A DNA stretch of 11,470 bases from Candidatus Zhuqueibacterota bacterium (GTDB taxonomy: Bacteria; KSB1; UBA2214), in the NCBI GenBank assembly GCA_022706175.1, contig JAKJDB010000038.1:1-11470 (forward strand), written 5' to 3'. Below, in pieces: positions 1 through 7,198 of the stretch (positions are counted from its first letter, which is position 1; each line of letters starts with the position of its first letter). Below the pieces are notes generated by a model. That model had not been told where the DNA came from, made no database searches, and saw nothing but the letters and a program-made list of their open reading frames with translations. The position numbers and the translations under genes were made by a program.

Positions 1-1977
1 ATCATTTTTATTCCCGGAATTATGGGTTCGCCGCTCTATGACGACATCAATTCCGATAATCATTTACTTAATAACCCGCTGTCCTTATTTAACGAGCGGA
101 TTTGGATAGATCCTTACAGACCGGATAATATATTTCAGCAGGGATATCTGTTAGCCCTGCGATTAGACGAGTCGGGGGAAAACCCATTCGCGCAATACAA
201 TCATATCAAGGTGGCTCCGCTGCGCGGGGATGGCGGCAATACGCTGATTGATAATTTGGAGAAAAAGCCGTTGGATAGTTATAAAGGCTTTTTCGATTAT
301 TTTACACGCGCAGAGAGGGGATACGTCCTCGATCAAACCGAGTTATTGCACCCTCCATCAGACATCAATCTGTTTTGCTATTCCTATGATTGGAGAAAAA
401 GCGTTGCCTGGAGTGGAAGGAATTTATCCGCTTATATCGATTCCGTCTTGAAATGGACGGAGTCGAATAAGGTAAATATTGTCGCCCACAGTATGGGCGG
501 GTTGGTGGCGAAAAGTTGTGTGAAAAATTCCAATACGGAACGTATCAACAAGTTGATCTTTATCGGCACGCCCCATCTCGGCGCACCTAAAATTTACTAC
601 ACCATGTTGACCGGTGATGTGGAGTTCGGCCTGGTCGACAAGTTTATTTCCAATGAGACCATAAAAATAATTACCAGGAATATGCCGTCAACGTACCAGC
701 TTTTTCCATCGAAAGAGTATTTTGATACCTCGATCAACAACGGTAGATTGTATTCGAGTCTATATGCTTATTCTTTAAGTAAGGTCTACCGCTTCCGCGA
801 ACCGCAACAAAGTGAAGATTTGGGCTATTTCGAGGCTCTCAAGTTTTTTAAGGAATTGCGGGGTATTACCGACAATCTCTTTAATGCTGATTTGTTGGAT
901 TTATTCAACAGCACACAGGAGGATCTCCGTAAAGTCAATTTTGGCAACATCAGCGTTTATAATATCGTCGGGTTCGGTACTGCGACGATAGGACACATAG
1001 GCGTTTTCTTTAATCTTTTTAATATAAGAGATGATCATTGGCCGATCTATTCTGTGGATGGCGATGGAACCGTTCCATTGAAAAGCGCAGAAACCATCAA
1101 CGGCCAGACCTATCCGGCGCAGCAGTCCTATTATGTGCCGGACTGCGAACATACAGAGCTGGCCTCGGATGCAAAGGTCACGCAGATTATCGAAAAAATA
1201 TTGAAAGAACCCGCCATCGTGCAGCCATATCCTCTGCCGGCCAATCATACCTATTCAAATTTGGATGTCTGGCAATCCATTCTCGCTTGTCCGGTGATTG
1301 CCCACGTGCATGATGACCTGGGTCGGCATACCGGCCCCACCTCGGACAGTACTTTTGCAGAGGAAATCCCCGGCAGCCGTTACATTCCGGCTAATCTGGC
1401 TGATCCGGAATCGAAAAAAATATTCTTATTGCCGACAGGAGGATCTTATAATTTTGAAATCATTTCACAGGACACAACCGGCCTTTTTGACTTTAATGTG
1501 TTAGAAATCATCAACGGGGAAGTGACGGCAACGTTAACCTTTGACAGCATTAAAATCGTGCCGACATCACGGGCTTATTGTCGACTGACCGCCCTTTCCC
1601 CGCAGCTGGTCATCAACATGGATGCGGATGGGAATGGAAGTATCGATACCACCATTTATTCGCGCGGCAATCATCCGACCTCCGTCAAGGCCAACTCTGC
1701 AAGCCAAATCATTACCGATTATTCGATCCATCAGAATTATCCTAATCCTTTCAACCACTCGACGATCATCAAATTTGACCTACCTGAAGCCGAACATGTG
1801 AGGATTGTCGTCTTTAACAGCAGCGGTCAGCAGATGGTAACACTTGTCGATCAACGAATGACGGCAGGAAATCACGAGGTGCTGTTTGATGGCAGCGAAC
1901 TCGCCTCCGGCGTGTATTTTTACCGCATCACAGCAGGTTCTTTTACTCAAACGAGAAAGGTGGCTCTCGTCAAGTAA
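1..1977 (+). CDS. LCAT-family secreted lipase/acyltransferase with T9SS sorting domain, 5' partial
   Basis: The reading frame is open from base 1, so the start lies outside the window; 658 residues are visible and the ATG at 22 is internal. Residues 1-10 read IIFIPGIMGS, the oxyanion-side PGxxGS motif of the lecithin:cholesterol acyltransferase (LCAT) family. AHSMGG holds the nucleophile Ser164 (bases 490-492). DGDGTVPLKSAE (Asp353/Asp355) and CEHTELAS (His384) align by eye with the acid and histidine blocks of LCAT, so the triad is complete. A beta-rich linker follows (about 410-560) with a calcium-loop-like DADGNGSID at 541-549. The tail begins QNYPNPFN (bases 1732-1755) and is a type A T9SS sorting domain, so the protein should be exported and then secreted or surface-anchored. 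Probable activity is hydrolysis or acyl transfer on lipids; the substrate is unknown. The first part is AT-richer than the rest of the window. It converges with the kinase gene with a 40-base gap. Confidence 0.88.
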   Translation: MIFIPGIMGSPLYDDINSDNHLLNNPLSLFNERIWIDPYRPDNIFQQGYLLALRLDESGENPFAQYNHIKVAPLRGDGGNTLIDNLEKKPLDSYKGFFDYFTRAERGYVLDQTELLHPPSDINLFCYSYDWRKSVAWSGRNLSAYIDSVLKWTESNKVNIVAHSMGGLVAKSCVKNSNTERINKLIFIGTPHLGAPKIYYTMLTGDVEFGLVDKFISNETIKIITRNMPSTYQLFPSKEYFDTSINNGRLYSSLYAYSLSKVYRFREPQQSEDLGYFEALKFFKELRGITDNLFNADLLDLFNSTQEDLRKVNFGNISVYNIVGFGTATIGHIGVFFNLFNIRDDHWPIYSVDGDGTVPLKSAETINGQTYPAQQSYYVPDCEHTELASDAKVTQIIEKILKEPAIVQPYPLPANHTYSNLDVWQSILACPVIAHVHDDLGRHTGPTSDSTFAEEIPGSRYIPANLADPESKKIFLLPTGGSYNFEIISQDTTGLFDFNVLEIINGEVTATLTFDSIKIVPTSRAYCRLTALSPQLVINMDADGNGSIDTTIYSRGNHPTSVKANSASQIITDYSIHQNYPNPFNHSTIIKFDLPEAEHVRIVVFNSSGQQMVTLVDQRMTAGNHEVLFDGSELASGVYFYRITAGSFTQTRKVALVK

Positions 1978-2017
1978 GCAACCGATTATATTTGATAACG
2001 ACGCGGTTACACGCGCT

Positions 2018-3739
2018 TCAGCTTGTTTCCACAGGGAGAACCGCCGTGAGCGTGGCGCCTCGGCCCGGTTCACTCCGCAGCGAAAAGCGCCCTCCGTGCA
2101 GTCGAACCCGTTCTTCCATATTGCGCAAGCCGTGATGGGCGCTGCCGCTCTTCGCCTTGGCCGCGGCCGGATCGAATCCGCAACCGTCGTCCTCGATGGT
2201 GAGTGAGACCTGTCCGGCCTGGTTTTCAACATGCATCCGCACCCGTCTGGCTTTCGCGTGCTTGAAAATATTGGTCAGGGCCTCCTGAGCCACGCGAAAC
2301 AGAACGGTCTCTGCGCTCGTTCCCTTGATCGGATCAAGGCCTTTGGCGCTGAAAGCGACATCGAGGTTCCATTTATCCTGATATTTTTTCAGTTGGTCCT
2401 GTAAGGCGACCTCCAGGCCAAAGTCATCGAGAATGGACGGACGCAAATCGTAGCAGATGTTCTGCGCCAGCGTGATCAATTCCTTGATCGTCGCCGCGGC
2501 ATTGATCAGGGCGGCCGGCGGCCCGCCCTGGCCGGCAAAGCCGTTTACCACCGCGGCCAATTCATACTGCACGGCGGTTAAATGCTGCCCCAGTGAATCA
2601 TGGATATCCCGCGCGATGCGGCGACGCTCTTTCTCCTGGATATCCGCCATGCGCAAGGACATGTTGCGCAGGTCATCGTACATCGCCACCTGCTCCGTGA
2701 TATCGATGTTCACGCCCACGAACCCGATCAACTCATCGTCTTCGGTTAGAACCGGACTCAGGGTGGCGATATAGGACAGAGTCCCCCTGGCCCGAACAAT
2801 CGAAAAGTAGGTCTGCGCCGTGGTCCGGGTCTTCACTACTTTTGCGACCAAATCCTTCAGGCCTTGAGCCGGCCCAGGATCCTTCATCACCTCCTCGATC
2901 GTTTGGCCGAAACACGAACCCCACATCTCGTGAAAAGCGGTGTTGGCCTCGCGGTATCGCCCGTTGAGGTCGAGGCTGTAAACCTCATAGCGAATGGCGC
3001 TGAACAGCGTGCGATAGCGCGCTTCGCTGATGCGCAATTTTTCTTCCATCCGTTTCCGCTCGGTAATGTCGCGGCACTGGCAGACCGCCCCGATGATGCG
3101 GCCGTCCTGTTTATAAATGGGGCTCAGGCGAAATTCCAGAATACCCTGTTTCTCGAAAAGCGACGGCCTCTCCATCGTCACCCGTTCGCCGTTGAACACC
3201 CGGTCGTAGGTCGCTTTCCAAAAGGCGCTTTGGTCCGTTCCTTCGGTCGGCCGCAGGCTCGTCGTCTCGGGCGTTTTAGGGTGAACGCCGTAGCTCTGCA
3301 GAAGCCGCTGTGCATTGGAATTGATGACCAGCAGCCGGTACTTGCGGTCCACGGACCAGATACAGTCGTCGCTGTTTTCGATCAACGCCTTCAGCCGCGC
3401 TTTGAATTTGAGCAAGTGATGGTAGAGAAGGTTGAAAAGGAGGCCGGTGCCAAGGATGATGATGACGGATCGGTGAAATCCATAGGCAGAAGGCATCGCG
3501 GCGTACAGCGGTTGGGCAAAGAGGAACCAACCCAGGGCCACAGAGAGCAGCAAGGCGCCGATTCCACCCCATAAACCGCCGATAAACGGCGCTGCAGAGA
3601 TCACCGGGATGAAGAGCAGCCAGGCCACCGGTTTGATATAGTCCCACAGGATCCATTGGAGCCAACAAGCGGCCAATGGCAACAACCAGGCGACCGCCGG
3701 CCGCGTGAAACGATGCCGCAATAGATTCTCTGTTATCAT
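2018..3739 (-). CDS. Membrane PAS-domain sensor histidine kinase (NarX/DegS-type, HisKA_3)
   Basis: This 573-residue protein senses a signal and phosphorylates a response regulator. Residues about 15-110 form several hydrophobic segments resembling the KdpD-type four-helix DUF4118 membrane domain. Two PAS domains follow: PAS1 about 115-230, ending in the PAC-like CQCRDITERKR, and PAS2 about 237-350, ending in VNIDITEQ. The dimerisation helix has EKERRRIARDIHDSLGQH with phospho-acceptor His380, the HisKA_3 form used by NarX, DegS and LiaS. The ATPase domain shows an N box (EALTNIFKHA, 486-495), G1 box (DDGCGF, 517-522) and a G2-like HHGLRNMEERV (535-545). GGAAGG lies 6 bases before the ATG. 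Kinases of this type usually pair with a NarL/FixJ regulator. None is present here: downstream is the convergent lipase and upstream the divergent DapA-family gene. The ligand cannot be inferred. Confidence 0.93.
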   Translation of the reverse strand: MITENLLRHRFTRPAVAWLLPLAACWLQWILWDYIKPVAWLLFIPVISAAPFIGGLWGGIGALLLSVALGWFLFAQPLYAAMPSAYGFHRSVIIILGTGLLFNLLYHHLLKFKARLKALIENSDDCIWSVDRKYRLLVINSNAQRLLQSYGVHPKTPETTSLRPTEGTDQSAFWKATYDRVFNGERVTMERPSLFEKQGILEFRLSPIYKQDGRIIGAVCQCRDITERKRMEEKLRISEARYRTLFSAIRYEVYSLDLNGRYREANTAFHEMWGSCFGQTIEEVMKDPGPAQGLKDLVAKVVKTRTTAQTYFSIVRARGTLSYIATLSPVLTEDDELIGFVGVNIDITEQVAMYDDLRNMSLRMADIQEKERRRIARDIHDSLGQHLTAVQYELAAVVNGFAGQGGPPAALINAAATIKELITLAQNICYDLRPSILDDFGLEVALQDQLKKYQDKWNLDVAFSAKGLDPIKGTSAETVLFRVAQEALTNIFKHAKARRVRMHVENQAGQVSLTIEDDGCGFDPAAAKAKSGSAHHGLRNMEERVRLHGGRFSLRSEPGRGATLTAVLPVETS

Positions 3740-3832
3740 TGTGTGCCTTCCAGCTCAGGAAGCCGGATGGCGGTCAAATCCTGATAAGCGTCCCGGTCCC
3801 GGCAAAGATAAAATTTTTCCCACCGCCATATC

Positions 3833-3866
3833 AGTATAAAATACCCATTCACCCTTGAATTTACAA
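3833..3866 (-). promoter_or_regulatory. Candidate sigma70-type promoter for the histidine kinase
   Basis: Read on the minus strand, TTGTAA (3861-3866) is followed after 17 bases by TATTTT (3838-3843). TATACT (3833-3838) is an alternative -10. It would give a leader of roughly 90 bases before the kinase ATG. The -35 overlaps an AT-rich inverted repeat (3852-3882). It is a motif match only, in an AT-rich stretch where chance matches are common. Confidence 0.35.
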
Positions 3867-3882
3867 GTGAAAATTCAAAGGG
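3852..3882. repeat. AT-rich imperfect inverted repeat upstream of the kinase
   Basis: CCCTTGAATTT (3852-3862) pairs with AAATTCAAAGGG (3871-3882) across an 8-base loop, with one unpaired A at 3879. It overlaps the candidate -35 of the kinase promoter. It could be an operator or a hairpin in either transcript; the lack of a following T-run argues against an intrinsic terminator. Confidence 0.4.
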
Positions 3883-3964
3883 AGGGGCGGTGTTGGCTGA
3901 CGCAGTGAAAGGCTATTATTGGAAAAAGGACTTTTAATACCAGAAGGATCACCTGATGCCTGGT

Positions 3965-4138
3965 TTACTTGGAGATCCGCTGATTGCGGCGGGTTTCGTC
4001 GATGATCAGGCGATATCGGCCATTTTCTCTTGGGGACACTAACCTCTCCGCAACCGCTGCGGCAAAGGGGCGTATATCCGAGTCAACATTGCGGAGGCGC
4101 ACGAAAACCAGTTGTCCTTTTTCTTTGAATCTCTTACA
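3965..4138 (-). other. Possible small open frame or gene remnant between kinase and DapA-family gene
   Basis: On the minus strand a frame runs 57 codons between stops and ends in TAA at 3965-3967. It has no ATG; a GTG at 4100-4102 would give 45 residues. The conceptual peptide is protein-like in look (it contains GQLVFVRLRN, then RPFAAAVAERL, then GRYRLIIDETRRN). No ribosome binding site is evident, and the frame overlaps the DapA-family promoter. The opposite strand also reads plausibly, so this may be chance or decayed coding DNA. I do not recognise the family. Confidence 0.15.
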
Positions 4139-4140
4139 TT
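4112..4140 (+). promoter_or_regulatory. Sigma70-type promoter for the DapA-family gene
   Basis: TTGTCC (4112-4117), a spacer of exactly 17 bases and TACATT (4135-4140) form a good sigma70-like promoter. The expected transcript starts near 4147, leaving about 46 bases of leader before the ATG at 4193. This supports the later start, because the in-frame TTG at 4112 would lie in the -35 itself. Confidence 0.6.
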
Positions 4141-4192
4141 ACCTAACCGAGTGCGGATTTGGGGTACGGCGCTCGGTAAACAAAGGAAAAGA

Positions 4193-5338
4193 ATGGCTAT
4201 GACACACTCCTCAGAATCGTCCAGACGAGTTTTTCTCTCCACACTGGCCGCAGGCGCCTTGGGCGCGAGCGCCCTGGTTGCAGGCGCCGTGGGTGCAAAC
4301 AACCTCGCTGCAAGCGCTCTGGACTCATCCCTGCCAGCAGGCGCAGATAAAAGGGCGCAGGGCCCCATGAACGATCCTCCGCCATGCAGCGATGACGCCC
4401 ATTCGGCAGTCAGCGACAAAAAGTTCGTCCCCGTCATGATCACGCCGTTCACTCTGGATGGCCGTATCGACTACGACGGTCTTTCCCGGCTGACCGATTT
4501 TTACCTGGCGGCAGGGGCGAAAGGTTTTTTTGCCAATTGCCAGAGCAGTGAGATGTTTGCGCTGACGGAAGAGGAGAGGTTGTCTATTACCCGCCATGTC
4601 GTCCGCCACGTCTCCGGCGCCATGCCCGTGGTGGCCAGCGGCTCCTTTGGCGATTCGTTGGAAGCCAAAGCCGAGTTCGCCGAAAAAATCTACCAGACCG
4701 GCATCAGCGCGGTCATCATGATCTCCGGTCATTTTGCCGGAAAAAAAGAGAGCGATCAAGTGCTGATCAGCCGGTTTGAAAAATTCTTTGACCTCACCGG
4801 CGCCATTCCGCTGGGAACCTACGAATGCCCGCGGCCCTACAAGCGGATTATCACCCCATCGGTGTTCACCTATTTGCTCTCCACCAAGCGGGTGATCTAT
4901 CACAAAGACACCACCATCGTTTTCGATAAAGTGAAAGTCAAAATAGACCTTGCCAAAAACAGCCATTTGGAGTTTTATGATGCCTGCACGGCGAACACCA
5001 TGCGTTCGCTGCAGGCGGGCGCGAAAGGGATGTCCGCGGTCTCGGGAAATTTTTATCCGGAAATTCTCGTGTGGATGTGCAACAACGCCACCCGCCCGGA
5101 AAAGCAGGAAGAGGTGCTCTATATACAGGAGCAACTGACCCGGGCCGAGGCCGTGATCGCCAAAGGATACCCGATGAGCTCCAAGTATTTTCTGTACAAG
5201 AGAGGGTTGCCGATCGAGCGGATCACCCGGAACAAGAAAATCAAGCTCAAGAAAAAAAACATGCAAGCGCTGGACGCGATGTATCAAACTTTTCTCGGAT
5301 GGTGCGACCGGCTCGGGATCGAACCGGTCAAGGTGTAG
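4193..5338 (+). CDS. Tat-exported DapA/N-acetylneuraminate-lyase family protein
   Basis: A 381-residue member of the class I aldolase-like family that includes dihydrodipicolinate synthase and sialic acid lyase; these form a Schiff base between a lysine and a 2-keto acid. I chose the ATG at 4193 because AGGA lies 5 bases upstream and a promoter ends at 4140. Residues 9-15 read SSRRVFL, a twin-arginine export motif, followed by a long Ala/Gly/Leu segment built of 10-residue repeats (18-47). The barrel begins near residue 78 (FVPVMITPFTLDG). The usual GTTGE is replaced by CQSSEMF (116-122). Tyr210 in GTYECPRP and Lys238 in VIYHKDTT fit the catalytic Tyr and Schiff-base Lys. Biosynthetic DapA is cytoplasmic and about 290 residues, so this is not a housekeeping lysine enzyme. 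Substrate unknown; sugar-acid cleavage or dehydration is possible. It stands alone between oppositely oriented genes. Confidence 0.87.
   Translation: MAMTHSSESSRRVFLSTLAAGALGASALVAGAVGANNLAASALDSSLPAGADKRAQGPMNDPPPCSDDAHSAVSDKKFVPVMITPFTLDGRIDYDGLSRLTDFYLAAGAKGFFANCQSSEMFALTEEERLSITRHVVRHVSGAMPVVASGSFGDSLEAKAEFAEKIYQTGISAVIMISGHFAGKKESDQVLISRFEKFFDLTGAIPLGTYECPRPYKRIITPSVFTYLLSTKRVIYHKDTTIVFDKVKVKIDLAKNSHLEFYDACTANTMRSLQAGAKGMSAVSGNFYPEILVWMCNNATRPEKQEEVLYIQEQLTRAEAVIAKGYPMSSKYFLYKRGLPIERITRNKKIKLKKKNMQALDAMYQTFLGWCDRLGIEPVKV
4244..4333 (+). repeat. Three tandem 30-bp units in the Tat signal region
   Basis: Units at 4244-4273, 4274-4303 and 4304-4333 encode LAAGALGASA, LVAGAVGANN and LAASALDSSL. 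A partial fourth (PAGAD) follows. All start CTG or CTC and share a GCAGGCGC/GCAAGCGC core at the same offset. The period of ten codons keeps the frame. The units diverge from left to right. Confidence 0.6.
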
Positions 5339-5350
5339 TCGAATCAGGTG

Positions 5351-5386
5351 CGGATGTGCTATCCGAGATGTATCACTTTTTACATC
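5351..5386 (+). terminator. Possible weak terminator after the DapA-family gene
   Basis: Two tandem hairpins follow the stop: CGGAT/ATCCG (5351-5365, 5-base loop) and GATGTA/TACATC (5367-5386), the second with a T-rich loop. Neither stem is GC-rich and followed by a clear T-run, so it is a weak intrinsic terminator at best. Confidence 0.25.
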
Positions 5387-5651
5387 CCTTGATCGAATCG
5401 CTCCTTCGTAAGGACTATTTCGATCTGTCGTGGGAATACACAAGCTTGAGCTGGAATAATAGCTTTTCTGGATGAAGGAAGACTGATAAAGCCAAGAATA
5501 TAAAATCCCGAGTGAAAGCAAAGGGGGGAATGCACTCTTTTTTAGCCAAGCGAGGTGCGCCTGCCCGCCTGCGTGGACAAGTATTGGGCTGAGCTCCACC
5601 TTTTCCGCCGAGGCAATGCTAGCTGTTGCACACATGATAATTCGAAGCGAT

Positions 5652-5675
5652 GGTTGATCATGTCCATGATCAACC
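5652..5675. repeat. 24-bp palindrome with perfect 11-bp arms
   Basis: GGTTGATCATG (5652-5662) and CATGATCAACC (5665-5675) are exact reverse complements separated only by TC. Such tight dyad symmetry fits a dimeric DNA-binding site better than a hairpin, although a 10-bp stem with a GTCC loop is also possible. No T-run follows on either strand, so it is not a standard terminator. It lies between two convergent genes, 314 bases after one stop and about 100 bases from the other. Confidence 0.75.
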
Positions 5676-5776
5676 GGGGTGGAAATCGACAAGATGGCCG
5701 CTGTGAGGTTCTTCTGCAGCCGATTCGCTTACAGGCTATCTCGGCAAAAGTCCAGCAATCTAAGGCCCCATGGTTC

Positions 5777-7015
5777 TCATCTCGATAAATAAGAAAATCG
5801 TCCGATCACACTTCTCTCCGTCGTTTTGTCATCGAGGATGAAAATATCGTACTGGTCGCCTTTGGCCTGCACGCGCAGGACAATGTGTCCGGAGGTCGAT
5901 GTATAGTGCTCTTCGGCCAAGCTGCCCAGAAAGGTCCGGTTGGCCGGATGGAGAAAATTCGTGAAAAGGTCCCGTTCGCCTGAATAGACAAAGCGGCTGG
6001 TAATGCGCCGCAGCACCTCCTCGCCCGGATGCCGAACGGTCCAGCTTTGTCCGATCCAAACGCGCGGTTGCAGGGTTCTGACGAAATATTCATTCTGGGA
6101 ATCGCGGTTGCCGTGATGGTTCAGCGTGGCGACGTCCACCCGGCCGATGACCGGCGCGGCATGGGATTCCATGCTGAAAAAATCAGCCTCGCCGGTATGA
6201 CCGATGCCGGGAATGTCGCCGCCGGTGTAGAAATCGAATTTTCCGTAAGAAATTCTGATGCCGCAGGATAGGTTGTTTTCATCGATCATCTCTCCTTTTT
6301 TGAATTTTCTGACGGCCACAGTGGTGTCGTAGATGTCGGCCACGTCCCCGTTGGCGAAAAGATTTTTTATGGTGAAATCCGCATACTCTCTGCTTTTGGT
6401 TAATTGAAGTTGACTGACCGATCCCACGCGGAATTTTTCGTAAACCAGTCCGTTGGTTTTCTTTTGGTATTCGATGAATTTCCAATAGTCTGCAAACTGT
6501 CCCAATCCCCTCATACTGTCGGACTGCGGTTCTTTCGCCGCTTGCCTGAAATCAAGCGGATGATCATAGCCGCGATCGATCAGCTTTCGTATCGCAACGA
6601 TGGAGCCCAGTTCTGTAATGCCGAATAATTTATACTTGCCCTCTGAATGCATGTGCCGGGCCTCTCTTGCTGAGCCCATGTGATCGCCGTGATAATGGGT
6701 GATGAGCGCGTAATCCAATGCGGCTTTTTGGCCGTCAGGATGAAATTGCTGAATGTAATCCGCCACCCACTGCGCCGCGGATTTGGAGCTGTCCGGAACC
6801 GCGGGGGATCCTCTGCCATCGTTGTTCGACGGCAACTCGCCCACGTCAACCAGAAGGGTGGTGCCGTCCGGCATCACATAGAACGCCGAATTGCCCCTGC
6901 CGGTGCTGATGAAATGAATGTCGAGAAAGCCTTTTTCCCAACGCGGCAGATGGGTTTGTCCCATAGCCAATGTTTGCAGAAAAAGAGTGAAGAGAAAATA
7001 TTTGATAAATTTCAT
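5777..7015 (-). CDS. Secreted metallo-beta-lactamase-fold hydrolase (ComEC C-terminal-like)
   Basis: A 412-residue protein with a signal peptide (residues 1 to about 20, hydrophobic KYFLFTLFLQTLAMG). The core opens with FISTGRGNSAFYV (35-47) and LLVDVGE (54-60), as in the ComEC/Rec2 C-terminal domain. HYHGDH (107-112) is the zinc-binding HxHxDH motif. FYTGGD (262-267, Asp267) and NHHGNRDS (299-306) supply the later metal-site and active-site positions. The motifs are complete, so it is probably an active metal hydrolase working in the periplasm or outside. ComEC-like relatives include nucleases and phosphodiesterases, but the substrate here cannot be read from sequence. The start is fixed by AGGAGGA (minus strand, 7021-7027) five bases before the ATG. 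It is a single-gene unit, with no ComEC membrane channel or ComEA-type partner beside it. Confidence 0.88.
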   Translation of the reverse strand: MKFIKYFLFTLFLQTLAMGQTHLPRWEKGFLDIHFISTGRGNSAFYVMPDGTTLLVDVGELPSNNDGRGSPAVPDSSKSAAQWVADYIQQFHPDGQKAALDYALITHYHGDHMGSAREARHMHSEGKYKLFGITELGSIVAIRKLIDRGYDHPLDFRQAAKEPQSDSMRGLGQFADYWKFIEYQKKTNGLVYEKFRVGSVSQLQLTKSREYADFTIKNLFANGDVADIYDTTVAVRKFKKGEMIDENNLSCGIRISYGKFDFYTGGDIPGIGHTGEADFFSMESHAAPVIGRVDVATLNHHGNRDSQNEYFVRTLQPRVWIGQSWTVRHPGEEVLRRITSRFVYSGERDLFTNFLHPANRTFLGSLAEEHYTSTSGHIVLRVQAKGDQYDIFILDDKTTERSVIGRFSYLSR

Positions 7016-7020
7016 GACTG

Positions 7021-7027
7021 TCCTCCT
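7021..7027 (-). promoter_or_regulatory. Strong ribosome binding site of the secreted hydrolase
   Basis: On the minus strand AGGAGGA ends five bases before the ATG at 7015. It is a near-consensus Shine-Dalgarno sequence and decides the start. Confidence 0.8.
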
Positions 7028-7170
7028 GGTAGAGATCGATGTGAAGGCGTTTATGTAGGGCTAATGCAGCCGAAGAGCCCGCTTGAAAACGGCAGGGATG
7101 GGACAAGATCTTTAAGCAAAAAAGATGATTTAAATCTGAGAAAAGGATCTGCTGTGACAGCCGTGAAGGA

Positions 7171-7198
7171 ATTTATAGAAATCCCACCTTCAAGTCAA
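7171..7198 (-). promoter_or_regulatory. Candidate promoter of the secreted hydrolase
   Basis: On the minus strand TTGACT (7193-7198) is followed by TATAAA (7172-7177, spacer 15) or ATAAAT (7171-7176, spacer 16). The hexamers are good but the spacing is short of 17. It would give a leader of about 150 bases. Confidence 0.4.

Larger units (their letters stand above)
5339..5776. other. Convergent intergenic region with hairpins and a long palindrome
   Basis: About 440 bases between the DapA-family stop and the hydrolase stop. Just after the DapA-family gene there are two small hairpins (5351-5365 and 5367-5386). Further on there is a near-perfect 24-bp palindrome (5652-5675). No open frame here has a convincing ribosome binding site or a recognisable product; a 77-codon frame at 5555-5788 runs into the hydrolase gene and looks non-coding. 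Confidence 0.6.

Noticed and set aside
2864..3574. 236-codon plus-strand open frame over the histidine kinase.
   Set aside because: Antisense shadow of the PAS region; no domain and no ribosome binding site.
4112..4192. Extension of the DapA-family protein to a TTG at 4112.
   Set aside because: It would start inside the -35 box, lacks a ribosome binding site, and would put 27 residues in front of the Tat signal.
5339..5475. Short plus-strand frame after the DapA-family gene, considered as a small protein.
   Set aside because: It belongs to a frame running through the DapA-family gene, and no ribosome binding site precedes the ATG near 5368.
4325..5692. 455-codon minus-strand open frame over the DapA-family gene.
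   Set aside because: It is antisense to a gene with clear family motifs, and its peptide (His/Arg/Gly-rich, no domain) looks like a shadow frame caused by biased third codon positions.
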